From: Euglena gracilis
Lineage: Eukaryota > Euglenida > Euglenophyceae > Euglenales
Length of the DNA stretch: 64,000 nt
Direction of reading: 5' to 3'
Assembly: GCA_039621445.1 (NCBI GenBank)
Contig: CP154956.1
Span: 56,865,220-56,929,219 of the forward strand
This document shows, piece after piece, positions 33,664-43,659 of this stretch. A program made the position numbers and the translations under genes. Under the pieces are notes generated by a model. It had not been told where the DNA came from, searched no databases, and worked only from the letters and a program-made list of their open reading frames with translations. Numbering within the stretch: position 1 is the first letter of the stretch; each line of letters opens with the position of its first letter.

Positions 33664-35097
33664 TTACACCGGTTCCCAATTCGCCTCCTCAAACCCTTGC
33701 CACTTCGTTAAGAAAAACATTTTTCCCTTAACGAACTTGTGGTTTAGGATTTTATCCACTAACCAGGTATCTGGGGCACCTTCCGCCTCAGGTACCGTCC
33801 GCCGGTGGAAAAACAGGGGGATAGGCTTATCAGATGTGGGGTCCTCCACATACACCTTTAAAGCCTTCCGATGGGCCTTCATAATATAGCCCGGTTTAAC
33901 CTCAATTAGGTAGGAATGAATTCCCTCCCTTGCGGTAACCTTGCAAGGGCCCAACCAACGGGAATCCAATTTTGTGCCACTATCGGGGGGTCTCAGGTAC
34001 CACACCAGATTCCCCACCTCCAATGGCTCCCAACCGTCTAAACCACGGTTGGCCCGAGCACATTGCTTGGCATGCAAATTATTCATTTTGCCAGCCACTA
34101 CCAAATCAATTTCTCTTTGCCGAGAGAAAAATGATCTGGCATCTTCACAATCCCTTAACGGTTCATAAGGTAAACCACCCAATGAACGGTGTCGACCGAA
34201 CAAGATTTGAAATGGGCTTATGCCACTCTCCCCCGGCGTATCATGGATACGGTCTAGTGCTTGGGGGAGGGCTTTAACCCAATTCAACTTGTCCTCAACC
34301 TGAATTTTCTTAAGCCGTTCCATTATTTGTTGGCCAGCCCTCTCCGCCCTACCATTCGCCTGGTGATGGTAGGCCTGGGAGTAGGCTTGCCTAATTCCCA
34401 TCAAGGCACACATTGTCTGCCACCAACCGGCGACAAAATGTGAGCCTAGATCGGAAGTAATAATGGAAGGGACGCCAAAAGGTCTCCAAGCATTCAACAG
34501 CATTTGCTTGGCTGCCTTGGCTCCCTTAAATCCTTTTGCTAGGTGGGGGATCGCCACTATCCAACCGGAGTGACGATCCACACACACAAGCATGGAGTCG
34601 TAAGAATTACCTTCCCACTCCACGAGAGGCATGCTAAACATGTCAAGGGCCACCGAATACATTACGGCTGGGGGTATGGGTGTAGATTCCACTAAACCCT
34701 TAAGACTCGCCGGCCTTCGGCACGCTTGGCAAGTCCCACAAAGGCCCATGACTCCTTTAGCAAAGTCTCGAGCTAGTGAGGAATCAGCCCAATCATACCT
34801 AAGGGACATGCATTCCCATAGCCTTGGGAATCCCACATGCCCTTGGTATGAGTGGTGATCTCGAATGAGTTTTTTCTTGGAGAGATTTGGGCACACAAAG
34901 CCTCTCCTCCAAAAACATTTTGTCACCAAAAACCTTGATATTTTCAGGCCACGGCACCTTTGAATCCTGGGTAGCCTGAAAAAATGGTGACCAACGGGAC
35001 ATTTTAAATATTCCTCCTCCCACGATAAATCCCACACAGAACCAGGGGGGATGGGTGAGGAATCGGTTGTAGAAGTGGCTTCCCCTCCCCTCACCAC
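33664..35097 (-). CDS. Integrase with chromodomain, element C, intact frame
   Basis: 477 codons without a break, read from the upstream linker; it is the C-terminal part of a Pol polyprotein, so the ATG at 35097 need not be a real start. The zinc finger is SYQGHVG with CGTCQACRR. The core has VALDMFSMPL (Asp), CVDRHSGWIV, IITSDLGSHFVAGWW (Asp) and YHHQANGRAERAGQQ (Glu). The C-terminal domain has SRWLGPCKVTAREG (GPY/F-like) and KPGYIMKAHRKALKVY. The last 45 residues form a chromodomain: TWLVDKILNHKF, MFFLTKWQGF and EEANWEPV just before the stop. The chromodomain marks a chromovirus-like element and would guide integration to chromatin with particular histone marks. Confidence 0.95.
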   Translation of the reverse strand: MVRGGEATSTTDSSPIPPGSVWDLSWEEEYLKCPVGHHFFRLPRIQRCRGLKISRFLVTKCFWRRGFVCPNLSKKKLIRDHHSYQGHVGFPRLWECMSLRYDWADSSLARDFAKGVMGLCGTCQACRRPASLKGLVESTPIPPAVMYSVALDMFSMPLVEWEGNSYDSMLVCVDRHSGWIVAIPHLAKGFKGAKAAKQMLLNAWRPFGVPSIITSDLGSHFVAGWWQTMCALMGIRQAYSQAYHHQANGRAERAGQQIMERLKKIQVEDKLNWVKALPQALDRIHDTPGESGISPFQILFGRHRSLGGLPYEPLRDCEDARSFFSRQREIDLVVAGKMNNLHAKQCARANRGLDGWEPLEVGNLVWYLRPPDSGTKLDSRWLGPCKVTAREGIHSYLIEVKPGYIMKAHRKALKVYVEDPTSDKPIPLFFHRRTVPEAEGAPDTWLVDKILNHKFVKGKMFFLTKWQGFEEANWEPV

Positions 35098-35620
35098 TCA
35101 AACCACCTGAAGACAACACAGGTGATTCTCGGTCTGCCCCAGGTACCTCAGTGGTAGCCGCAGCAGCAGGTTCAGGGGTTGGCGTGTTGGCGAAGCTCGT
35201 ATAGAAGTGGGTGTCAATGGAAAATGCTCCCCCCTTGGCTCTTGGACCTCCTCCACAAGACTTGTCTCATTCCCAAACTCGTCAACCCGAGTTGAGAATG
35301 AAACATGTTTTCCTTTTTCTCCCTTGGGGGTGGAGGTTGAACCCAAACCCTGGGGTTTTGTTCCTCCAAGTGGTTCTGACTTCCTATCCCCCGGTCGTGT
35401 GCACCGTCCACCCGCGTCCCCGGACCCCGTGGTAGCACCACCCCGTGTGGTGACTCCACGAATGTATGTGTTGGCTGTGGTTGGTTGGTCCACCAACCGT
35501 AGCCACATACATTCGGCTTCCTCCATTTTTTCCAATGATTTCCCTCATTTCCCCCGGTGTCAAGGGCTGACCCATGCCTTGAAATGTCCTTCAAGGCTTG
35601 GGAGGCCGGTGTGTTATTTG
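35098..35620 (-). pseudogene. RNase H-integrase linker, element C
   Basis: Contains TANTYIRGVTTRGGATTG, matching the IRGVTTRRG linker of element B, then Pro/Lys-rich text with KGKHVSFSTRVDEFGNE. Compared with element B, a segment of about 30 codons covering the RNase H C-terminus (PGK to DALSRW) seems deleted just upstream near 35640. Confidence 0.6.
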
Positions 35621-35630
35621 GGGGGGGGTG

Positions 35631-36769
35631 TCAAATTTTTACATGCCACCTAGCCCTTCTCCCAATGGGACCACTTGGTGTATCTAGCACCTCTCTAGCC
35701 CAAGATTCTAGAGCCTTGTGGTCCGTGAGAACCAGGACGGGCTGCAGCCCAATCCATGATTCCCACTTTTGTAAGGCTAGGATTATGGCATAAGTCTCCT
35801 GTTCCCTAGGTACCCAGTTTCTTTGGCTGCCCGTTAGCTTCCTACTCATGAAGGCGACAGGCACAGTACGCTTGGCCCGTACGTCTTCAGGAGTAGGAGC
35901 CCTATCCTCCCCAACCAATTGTTCAAGGGTGGCACCAACCGCATACTGGCTGGCATCCACTCTTAAAACAAATGGTTTGTCTGGCTTAACGTGTTGTAAA
36001 ATTAATTCACTGCACAACAGTGATTTAATTTTTTCAAATGCCTCAATGTCGGATGGTTCCCAAGAAATCCTTTTCTTGGAACCCTTCTTGCCGTCCACTC
36101 GAGAAACTTTGAGCTTATCTTGAAGGCAAGCGACAATGTGGGCGTAATCCTTCACATAGGAGCTGTAATAATTTGTGACCCCCAAAAAGGCACGTAGACC
36201 CGTGATTGTTTGGGGTAGCTCCCATTTTTCAATGGCCATTAGCTTTCCAGGGGATGGTTTTCTCACCCCACCACCCAGAACATGGCCACAAAAAAACTTC
36301 TTTTACGAAAAGACTGCATTTTCTTTTCTCAGCTCCAAATCTGTCTTTCCGTAAACTTCAGGACTCTTCGCAAATCCTTGTCGTGTGCTGCGAGTAAATC
36401 CTCACCAGGACCCACTCGAGTTCCAATCAAAATGTCGTCGATGTAAGGATCAGCCACGTCCCCCACCGGGAAGAGGCGATCCTCCATCATTTGTTGAAAC
36501 TGCTGGCTTGCGTTTGTTAGACCCATCACCTTAACCCCCCACTGAAACAGAACGAGGCGGGTACTACCCCATGTGATCGGCCCGCTTTCCGGGTCCAACG
36601 GCTGTTGGTGGAAAGCCTGCCGTAAATCCAAGATGGAAAACATCATGTTTCCACCTTGTTTTACCAGGAGGTCTTCAATTACGGGAAGGGGGTAGGACAC
36701 ACGCCTAGTTTGACTGTTAGGCCCCCGCACGTCTACCACTCCCCTCCATTCACCTCCTTTTTTCGGCAC
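35631..36769 (-). pseudogene. Reverse transcriptase and RNase H, element C
   Basis: Reverse transcriptase from 36769: GVVDVRGPNSQTRRVSYPLP, SILDLRQAFHQQPLDP, VMGLTNASQQFQQMMED and YIDDILIGTRVG (catalytic Asp pair). The frame breaks near 36330-36270 and resumes with PSPGKLMAIEKWELPQTITG and LRAFLGVTNYYSSY. RNase H then shows VLRVDASQYAVGATLEQ, VPVAFMSRKLTGSQRNW, REQETYAIILALQKWESWIG and LTDHKALESWA, ending in a stop at 35631 just after RRARWH. Catalytic residues are kept. At least two breaks, so inactive. Confidence 0.92.
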
Positions 36770-36872
36770 TACAAATGTTACGGACAGCCATTCCGAACTG
36801 TTCCCTTGGGCAATCGCTCAACAAATTTCCGGTCCCACCATTCCTGTGACCTTTTTGTGAGCTTCAAATCTT

Positions 36873-37922
36873 TCACCTGTAACAGACAAAGGGTTTTTGC
36901 CTTGTGGGTACAGCCCCTTCCTTCAGAGGAATCTGAGCGTAACCATAAGGTCCCCGAACGGGAGGGTCAGGGGGTACCTCCGTACCCAACACCTCCCCTT
37001 CAAAATCCTGAAAATCTTTTTTCCGAAATGCTACCACCCTGGCGTCCTCCTCCTCACCCGAGTCGCGAGCCTGGATTATGACATTCACTGCCTTGTCCTC
37101 GGCTGGCGATTCGGTGAGATGCTTGGCTATGGTATGCAATTCCTTCTTGCCAAGGAATTTTGGTTGCACATCAAAGCCTTGCAAAGGTAGGTGCAAATTC
37201 ATTTTTTTCAGCTCCAACCACACTCGTTCATTTTCAAGGGACTCCCTGGTTGGTGCGTTTTCAGGGGATTCTCCGAAGTCAGAAACCACAACGCGAATTC
37301 TTTTTTGTGAATTGTGTTTTTTCTTCCCCTTCTGGTGTTTCCTTTTCTGATTTCTTGTATCCCACCCGTACAAGAAAGTCAGATTAGGCTTGTCAAAAAC
37401 CAAGGCCTTATGGTGTGGGAACACACCCAAACCATGTTCGGCTAACCATGGAAACGATAATATAGCATCTACCCCAATATCCGCGAGGTAGAATTCCCCT
37501 TCTAGGTACAAGGCCTGGGTGCCCCGCTGCCCCGTACCCCTACGTTGAAAACCCAACTCCAACTTAATACACTGGTCGCCCCCCAAAACACATTGGCCGT
37601 TGGCAGCCACCAGCCGAATTGGCATTCGCGGTGACCTGGCCAAATGTTTTGGAACGATGGACCTTTTGACCAGGTTCACCTGGGCTCCCGTGTCCACCAA
37701 AACTTTGAGCTGCTTGGTATCTCCATTAGGGAGATACGTCTGTGATAGCATCAAAAGTTGCAGCTCGTTTTCAATGGGCAACACCTGATTAACCTTCAAG
37801 GTGTTGGCCAAATGACAACAACGGTCTGGAATTTCCCATTCCTCAAAATCCTGGGAATTTTGGGAAATTTCTTTGGGCTGCCCCCCCAGAAAATCCCCAG
37901 CACTTATGAGATAATCAATCAC
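36873..37922 (-). CDS. Aspartic protease region, element C
   Basis: 349 open codons within Pol. Retropepsin active site LKVLVDTGAQVNLVKRSIV (DTG) near residue 80, then MPIRLVAANGQCVLGGDQC and GVDAILSFPWLAEHGLGVFP with PHHKALVFDK. A basic Lys-rich stretch (NQKRKHQKGKKKH) and an acidic spacer follow, ending with YGYAQIPLKEGAVPTRQKPF, which in element B also leads into reverse transcriptase. The ATG at 37922 is probably internal; the methyltransferase lies immediately upstream in another frame. Confidence 0.85.
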   Translation of the reverse strand: MIDYLISAGDFLGGQPKEISQNSQDFEEWEIPDRCCHLANTLKVNQVLPIENELQLLMLSQTYLPNGDTKQLKVLVDTGAQVNLVKRSIVPKHLARSPRMPIRLVAANGQCVLGGDQCIKLELGFQRRGTGQRGTQALYLEGEFYLADIGVDAILSFPWLAEHGLGVFPHHKALVFDKPNLTFLYGWDTRNQKRKHQKGKKKHNSQKRIRVVVSDFGESPENAPTRESLENERVWLELKKMNLHLPLQGFDVQPKFLGKKELHTIAKHLTESPAEDKAVNVIIQARDSGEEEDARVVAFRKKDFQDFEGEVLGTEVPPDPPVRGPYGYAQIPLKEGAVPTRQKPFVCYR

Positions 37923-37929
37923 CAGGGGG

Positions 37930-38505
37930 GGTATTCTTAATTTTTGTCGGGGGGTACTTCATTTTTATGCCCCCCAACAATTCACGGTGCCGGAACTGCC
38001 CATTTTCCCCCATCACCAGGTTAGGACACGATTCGCCATCACACAATACCGACCGCAGTTGTGAAACGGCTGGACAGCACCAGAAACGTGTGGGCTTTTT
38101 ATAACCCCAATCTGAAAACTGACAATAATCAATGTCGATATAGGGCAGGTTTTTCACCACCTCCCTATTTCGCAAAAGACCAGTGCGGGGGTTCTCCAAC
38201 CACCACAACTTTGGCTGAAAATAATTTATAATTTACAGGGTTTTCTCCACCAGGGCATCCGCCTGGGAGAAATCACTCGGCCTGGGGTTATAGGATGTGG
38301 AATAAATATCACAGGGGGGACTAGCGGCAATAACCTCAAAAAATCCAACCGGGTAACGCCTGTAGTCCCAGGCCAAAATGTCTGTGTGGGGGTGGAAGTC
38401 CGTCCAGGGAGCATTTTCAGTTGACAAAACTTCATACCCCCGTTCTGCCAACCGCCTCCCCACCGAACCTGTGCCAGCGAATAAATCTAATGCCTGAGGT
38501 CGCTA
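37930..38505 (-). pseudogene. DNA cytosine-C5 methyltransferase domain, element C
   Basis: Same domain as 13507-14203. Motif I is QALDLFAGTGSVGRRLAERG (SAM site, near 38498-38440). Motif IV is EVIAASPPCDIYS at about 38336-38299, with the PPC that holds the attacking Cys in C5 enzymes. Motif VI is WWLENPRTGLLRN near 38208-38170 with the expected Glu. The next block is YIDIDYCQFSDWGYKKPTRFW and then CDGESCPNL. Two in-frame stops break it: TAG four codons before motif I and TAA at 38235-38233, where element B has Glu in KKTLEIVEYF; the frame then continues unchanged. Both stops are single-base differences from a sense codon. Its position between Gag and protease matches element B, so the domain was acquired before the two elements split. 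Confidence 0.85.
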
Positions 38506-38767
38506 GCTGATGGTAGGGGGTTGGGTTGTGGCAGGTTTGTGTGCAAAATGGGAAGCCTTGAACATTTCCCTTCCCTCCAGGAGTATCGGGTCCGATTCAA
38601 AATCTGGGGGGCTGATCCGAAGAATGTTTTTCACCACACCCTGAATCAGCCATAAAATCCTGTACAGCCCAGTTTTTTGAATCAGAAATATTTACACCGT
38701 TTTCCTCACAGGGGGGAGAGACACGGCCATGGGCAGCCCCCCCCTTCTCAAACTGCCCCTGGCCCCC

Positions 38768-40396
38768 CTATTGGGCCCCAGGGGGAGAAGAGGTGGGCCC
38801 ACCCCCCTTTGACCATGCACCCCCCTTGCCCGAGGAATTTCGCTGAGTGGCTGGCTGCCCTTTACCCTTGGGCTGCCCCTTGCCTTTTCCATTATTTTGC
38901 CAAAATCCCTTAGATTTAGCAAGCGCCTCATTCAGCGGTTTATCACACTCATAAAAATAATGTCCGCCCTCCCCACAGTTGAAGCATGGATATGGGGACC
39001 TGCCCCTACCCGATGCCTGCGGGGTCCAGGTCTGCCCCCCCTTGCCTTGCCGGGCTGGGGGTGCTGGACTTTGGGTTCGCGACCATGAAGCTGCACCTGG
39101 CTGCGAAGACGAAGAAGCGGACCTGCCCCGCGGGGCTGGCTGGGCTGGCCCCTTATCGCCCCTCGCAGCTGGCTGTGGGGCAGATGTTGAGGTGTGAACC
39201 TGCCCCCCGGCTGCTGGTGCTGACATGGATGTTGGGGACACCGGGGGGGTCTGGCCTTTTTCCAACACCTGTATTTTCCCTGAGCCTTTTGTTGTCGATT
39301 TGCTGAATAATCTGGGAAAATGGTGCTGATTCAAAGCCAAATCCTGCTTTTCCCGAAGAGCCAACCTGCCCTCGGCAAAAGCAAACATTTCCTCAACGGT
39401 CATTAGTTGTTCCACCAATTCGGCGTTGAGGAAATTTTCCATTCCCTGCAATTTCCTTCCATTTACGGCTGTTAATTTCAGTGCCTCCTCCGAAGAACTG
39501 AAATAAATAAGGCAAATGGCACCAGGGTTTTTGATAACCACTTTCCGTGGATCAATCCCCCCAGTGATCTGGCTCACACTCCTTTTAATCCCATCCACCG
39601 TGGGATTTGGTATCCCTGTGAGCCTGACAATGGGTTGTTTACGGGCTCGGTTATCCTCCTCTTCTATGCAAAACTTGCTTAAAAAAGGAGGAATTCTTTC
39701 CAAAAATAATCTCCGAGCCTCCCCGGCTGTGGCATCCTTCACATGGTGCCAGGCACTGCAAAATTTAATCCAAAATTCTTGCAGATCAGCCCGGGTTATT
39801 TTTCCTTCGTTAACCATGGTTACCTCCTGCCATATTTTCCGAGCCGTCAGCCCCTTACTCGAGGCATAACGGTTCTGGAATTGGGCTAATATGGTGGGGT
39901 AACTTAATTTAGCTCCATTCAACCGATAGAGCCTGATTTCCTCCCTTAATCTGGGTCCTAAACATGCCTCAAAAACCTGCAGCTTTTGCAAATCAGAATA
40001 CGGTTTCCCTGATGTCAACCTATCCCAGTAAAGATTCCAATCTACTTCAAAATCTTGCCAGGAAATGCTGCCCGATTCATCAAAATAGGGCTTAGCACCT
40101 CCCTGCAAAATTTCAAAAGCTACTGGGTCACCGATAAAAGGAAAACCCAACCCGTTACCTGGGTTGGCTGCAGCCCCCCCTGTCCCGATGGGCCTAATCG
40201 AGAAAGCAGGGGCTGCAGAAACATGTGGGGGGACACACAATGACACAGAAGAAACCACTGCCGTGTCTTGCATGTCCTCCAAAACAAATCCCCCCTCAAT
40301 AACTAAGGGAGGGGAAATGTTTGAAACTGCAGATTTATTATCAGAAATAATCTGATCTGAAAAAGCTGGGTCAGCACTGGGCACCGTGCTGGCCAA
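38768..40396 (-). CDS. Gag polyprotein with CCHC zinc knuckle, element C
   Basis: 542 open codons. The capsid-like region (residues about 85-290) contains GSISWQDFEVDWNLYWDRL, KLQVFEACLGPRLREEIRL and the KIWQEVTMVNEGKITRADLQ block, shared with element B. A Pro/Ser/Ala-rich stretch follows, then one CCHC knuckle CFNCGEGGHYFYEC (CX2CX4HX4C) near residue 480 for RNA binding, and a GKGKGQPKGKGQPAT basic tail. The ATG at 40396 may be internal, because coiled-coil Gag extension pieces lie directly upstream in other frames. The product would assemble cytoplasmic particles that package element RNA. Confidence 0.9.
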   Translation of the reverse strand: MASTVPSADPAFSDQIISDNKSAVSNISPPLVIEGGFVLEDMQDTAVVSSVSLCVPPHVSAAPAFSIRPIGTGGAAANPGNGLGFPFIGDPVAFEILQGGAKPYFDESGSISWQDFEVDWNLYWDRLTSGKPYSDLQKLQVFEACLGPRLREEIRLYRLNGAKLSYPTILAQFQNRYASSKGLTARKIWQEVTMVNEGKITRADLQEFWIKFCSAWHHVKDATAGEARRLFLERIPPFLSKFCIEEEDNRARKQPIVRLTGIPNPTVDGIKRSVSQITGGIDPRKVVIKNPGAICLIYFSSSEEALKLTAVNGRKLQGMENFLNAELVEQLMTVEEMFAFAEGRLALREKQDLALNQHHFPRLFSKSTTKGSGKIQVLEKGQTPPVSPTSMSAPAAGGQVHTSTSAPQPAARGDKGPAQPAPRGRSASSSSQPGAASWSRTQSPAPPARQGKGGQTWTPQASGRGRSPYPCFNCGEGGHYFYECDKPLNEALAKSKGFWQNNGKGKGQPKGKGQPATQRNSSGKGGAWSKGGGPTSSPPGAQ

Positions 40397-40438
40397 TCAG
40401 CTGGACTGAGGCTGCCCCAGGGGCTGCTGCTGTCCAGC

Positions 40439-42488
40439 CTACGGCAGGCTCAGCCCCATTGGCAGCCCGTGAGCAGGCTGCGGCTGGCCTGCTGGCTGGC
40501 CAGGCTGCTGGGCTAGCTGGACGACAGGCTGCTGGGCCAGCTGCTGCCCAGGCTGTGGCAGCTCCACTGGGTGTAGGGGCTGCTGGCTGCCCTGCCGCAG
40601 CCACCACATGTCAGAAATTCTCTGCAAAACTCCTCTCGGTTCTGCAGTTGGGTGTACGGGTCCATTTTTTTGTAAATCCTGCAGCACTTTCTGTAACTCG
40701 AAAGTGTTCCCCAAAACTTTTGCAAGTCCCTGCCTCATTTCCTCCACCAGCCCACCAAATTTTTTCTCCTGGGAACAAATCTGCTGATAAACCCTCTGAA
40801 AATTCTGCTGACAATCCGTCAACAGTTTTTGCATTTCTGAGTGTCGTTTCCCTACTTCATCTGAAATATTCTGGTGCAGTTTTTGACTACCCCCACCAAA
40901 ACCATGGAGGGCTGTATTCATCGCTGAATTTTGTTCACCCAGCTGGCGAACATAATCAGCGAACTGCTGGAGCTGCTGAGCCTGGCCCTGTACCGTACTA
41001 CGCAGCGATACCAGGTCAGCCTGAACTTCAATGATTTTGGCAGCGACAACGGCCAGCTCCTGGAGAGTTTCTGCCCCCCCCCCCTCTGAGCTGGCTGGGC
41101 GGCTTTAAAATTATCAGCAAACCGCTGAAAATTTTCAAGCACGAGATCCTTAATCGGTAAGGCAGCCACCTGATTTTGCACTTGTTTCAAAATTTCCTGT
41201 GGCAGGCTGTCCAAAATTCGTAAAAATTCCTGCCTCAGGGCCAAAAACTGATCACGGCTCGAAGAAAACTGCTGGGCCAGTTTTTCCTCAAAACTTTTTT
41301 CCTGCCCGACAAAAAGTTCAAGTGCCTGTGCGTCAATTTTTTGCACAGAAATTTGCACCTGGGCCTCACATTTTTTCTCAAAAAGTTCAAAAATATGGAG
41401 GCAGTCAGCCCTGGCCGTTTCTTCAATTCGTGCAGCCATGTGCTCCATCATTTGGATGTCGACTGCAGGGGGTTGTTGCTGCTGCTGCTGCTGCTGCAGA
41501 ACCCACTCTTCGTTGGCTTTTTCCAAAGCCAAAACCCGAAAAGTCAGGTGCTGCACAGTCCACTGGAGGTCTCTGTTACTTTGTAAAAATTGCCCCCAGG
41601 GGTCTTCAAATCCCTGATTTTGTGAACCCCCCCTGGGGGTGGCTTCAGAACTTTCATAGGCTGGGGGTTGGACCTCCTCCTCACCCCCCTCGATGAAAAT
41701 ATGAGGAGGCTGGTGGGCTGCAGCAGCTGCTGGCTGACCGTGATCAACCAGCCGTTTTTGCTGAACTTCATCACTGCCTGGTGATGAAGCCGGTGTTCGG
41801 GTCGTCGAGCAGAAGTAGAGCTGGGCTGGTCCTTCGGGTTTTCCTCTGCCTGCTCGACTTCTGCTCTGACAGGTTCGCTGCTGTCCCAGTTATTATTATC
41901 GTTTAAGCCCAGCACATTGACCTGTGCTTGCTTTTCAAAGAAAACTGGGCTGGGGTTATCACCCCCCTGCCCTGCCGAGGCACTTCCCGTTTCCTTCGCC
42001 AGCCCATCTACCTGGGATGGTTGGGAAAACTGCAAAAGTGCCACCGGCTCTTGCGCTGGTGTAGAAGAAACTGGTTGAGCTGGAGGCAAAGGCAATGCAA
42101 AAGCGGGTAATGATGGCAGATTCCCTAAATTTTGTACCCATGAAAAGTCCGGGAGAGGCTGCAATTCAGGCAGCACAAAACCGTACCCCACATTTTGCAA
42201 AGGCAAAACCCCTGAAAAAGGCTCTAGAAAACACGGTTGGTTGGAAATGACAACCTGGCCATCCCCACCCTGAAATTCCAACATCTGTCCCATATTTGTG
42301 GGGGTTCTGAGTTCAGCCAAACTGGTTTCGGGTCCCAACTCCCTGTTCCCCGAAACTCCAATCGTCAGATTTGCCATCTGAGATTGGGCCATTGGCTGAT
42401 CATCAAAGAAAACATTCTGAGCAGGGATTTCCAACCCAAAATTTCCAACAGAAGGCTGAAGGATCAACCTCTGCTTACCATGTTTCAC
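40439..42488 (-). pseudogene. Coiled-coil N-terminal Gag extension, element C
   Basis: Three overlapping frames in series. 42488-41544 (Pro/Gln-rich, starting in the LTR and running through the primer site in frame), 41556-40918 (Gln tract, then EEKLAQQFSSSRDQFLALRQ-type helices) and 40921-40439 (KLHQNISDEVGKRHSEMQKL, ending in a Gln/Pro/Ala-rich tail). Helical heptads dominate the middle. Frames change near 41550 and 40920, so the region is either decayed or expressed by frameshifting. Elements B and C share this layout, not obvious sequence. Confidence 0.55.
42467..42480 (-). other. tRNA primer-binding site of element C
   Basis: On the - strand TGGTAAGCAGAGGT follows an ACA end directly. 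It differs by one base from the element B site (TGGTTAGCAGAGGT). This fixes the inner LTR edge at 42481. Confidence 0.75.
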
Positions 42489-43500
42489 ACCCGTGCTGCC
42501 ATGTCCTCCGACAGCACTGGGGTGAAGCGGAAACCCCCGCCCCGGGCCGTTTTTTGGCTCCTCGAGCCGACTTGTGTCGGAAATTTTTTCCCATTCTGGC
42601 CCCCCTGTGGCCGAAACTGGGCCATCATTTCCAAGGAGGAACTTCCATGTGGACCCCCCCGACCCCTGAGGGGGGTGTCACTGGGATCTCCAAGGGGGGT
42701 GCCTTTGGGGTTTCAACCCCTCCCTGCTCAGCTGAACCAGTGAGAGCCAACACCCCCCCCTGGGTGTCATTTCTCACAGTTTCTGGGCCAAAAAGGGGGT
42801 TTTGGGGTGAAAAATGGCCTGTGGTTGCCTGAGTTGAAGAGACCCGCCCCCGTGCCCCTTTTCCCACAGATGAGGTGGGGGGAAGACAAACCTCTCCTTC
42901 TTCAAATGATTGATTGATTTTGTTGATCTTCCATTTGCAATTCCAATTGTAAATCCAAGTTCAATGATTGAATGTAATTGGTTGTAATTGACACAACAAA
43001 TACAATGGTGATGAAACAAGTGAAGAGGAAAACCCTGTGAAAAGAAAATGATTTTGATGCCCCTGATGGGCAGTTAAATTTAGGATTGAGTGCGCTGATT
43101 CCTAAGCGCTCTCAAATCCCAAATCCTTGCCCATTGCATCAAAATCAACCAACCAAAGTCAAAATCAAGGTTTCCCCCCTTGATTTTGATAAATTATGCT
43201 GAATTCCATCATTATTGAGCTTTGCAAACCCCTGCAAAAACTCCAGGAACTCAAGCGCCAATCTCTTAAAATTCTGTTCCAAGCGCTTGCAAGCGCTCTC
43301 ACCAAATCCAACATTTTCCCTTAAAACCAAAGGAAAAATGCATAAAAGGCTTAAAAACATGCTAAATAGACCCAAAATCACCCTTTGGGAATACCTAGCA
43401 TCACTCAATCTCTCTCCTTGCACAACCAAACCATGGGCGCCCTAGGAGAGGGAATTTTAATGGAAATCTTTAGAAAGCCTTAAAATTAGAGCAAAACCGC
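42481..43500 (-). repeat. Putative 5' LTR of element C (outer edge unknown)
   Basis: On the + strand it starts TGTTTCACACCC, the inverse of an ACA LTR end abutting the primer site. It includes AT-rich text with GATTTTGATGCCCCTGATGG and an inverted AATCAAGG(T)-CCTTGATT pair near 43160. No second copy is in the window, so length and right end are guesses. Confidence 0.5.
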
Positions 43501-43659
43501 CCTCAAAAGGCCTTCTAAAAGGGAAAAACTCCGCCGCCCGGCGGTCGACCTCAAACGGTCGTCACCAGGTTTTAAATAGTGCTGAGCTCTTAATACGCGC
43601 GCACCAACCCCTTCATTGACCCCTCCATACATACCGGCCCACTCCATGGAGCTCTTTTG

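Larger units (their letters stand above)
33664..43500 (-). mobile_element. Ty3/gypsy element C, chromodomain and methyltransferase type
   Basis: Sister of element B on the - strand. Order from right: LTR (inner edge at 42481, outer edge not defined), primer site 42480-42467, coiled-coil Gag extension 42488-40439, Gag with CCHC knuckle 40396-38768, methyltransferase about 38500-37930, protease 37922-36873, reverse transcriptase 36769-36300, RNase H 36266-35631, linker, integrase with chromodomain 35097-33664. I could not find a second LTR copy left of 33664. Gag and integrase are open over 540 and 477 codons; the rest has breaks. Confidence 0.9.
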
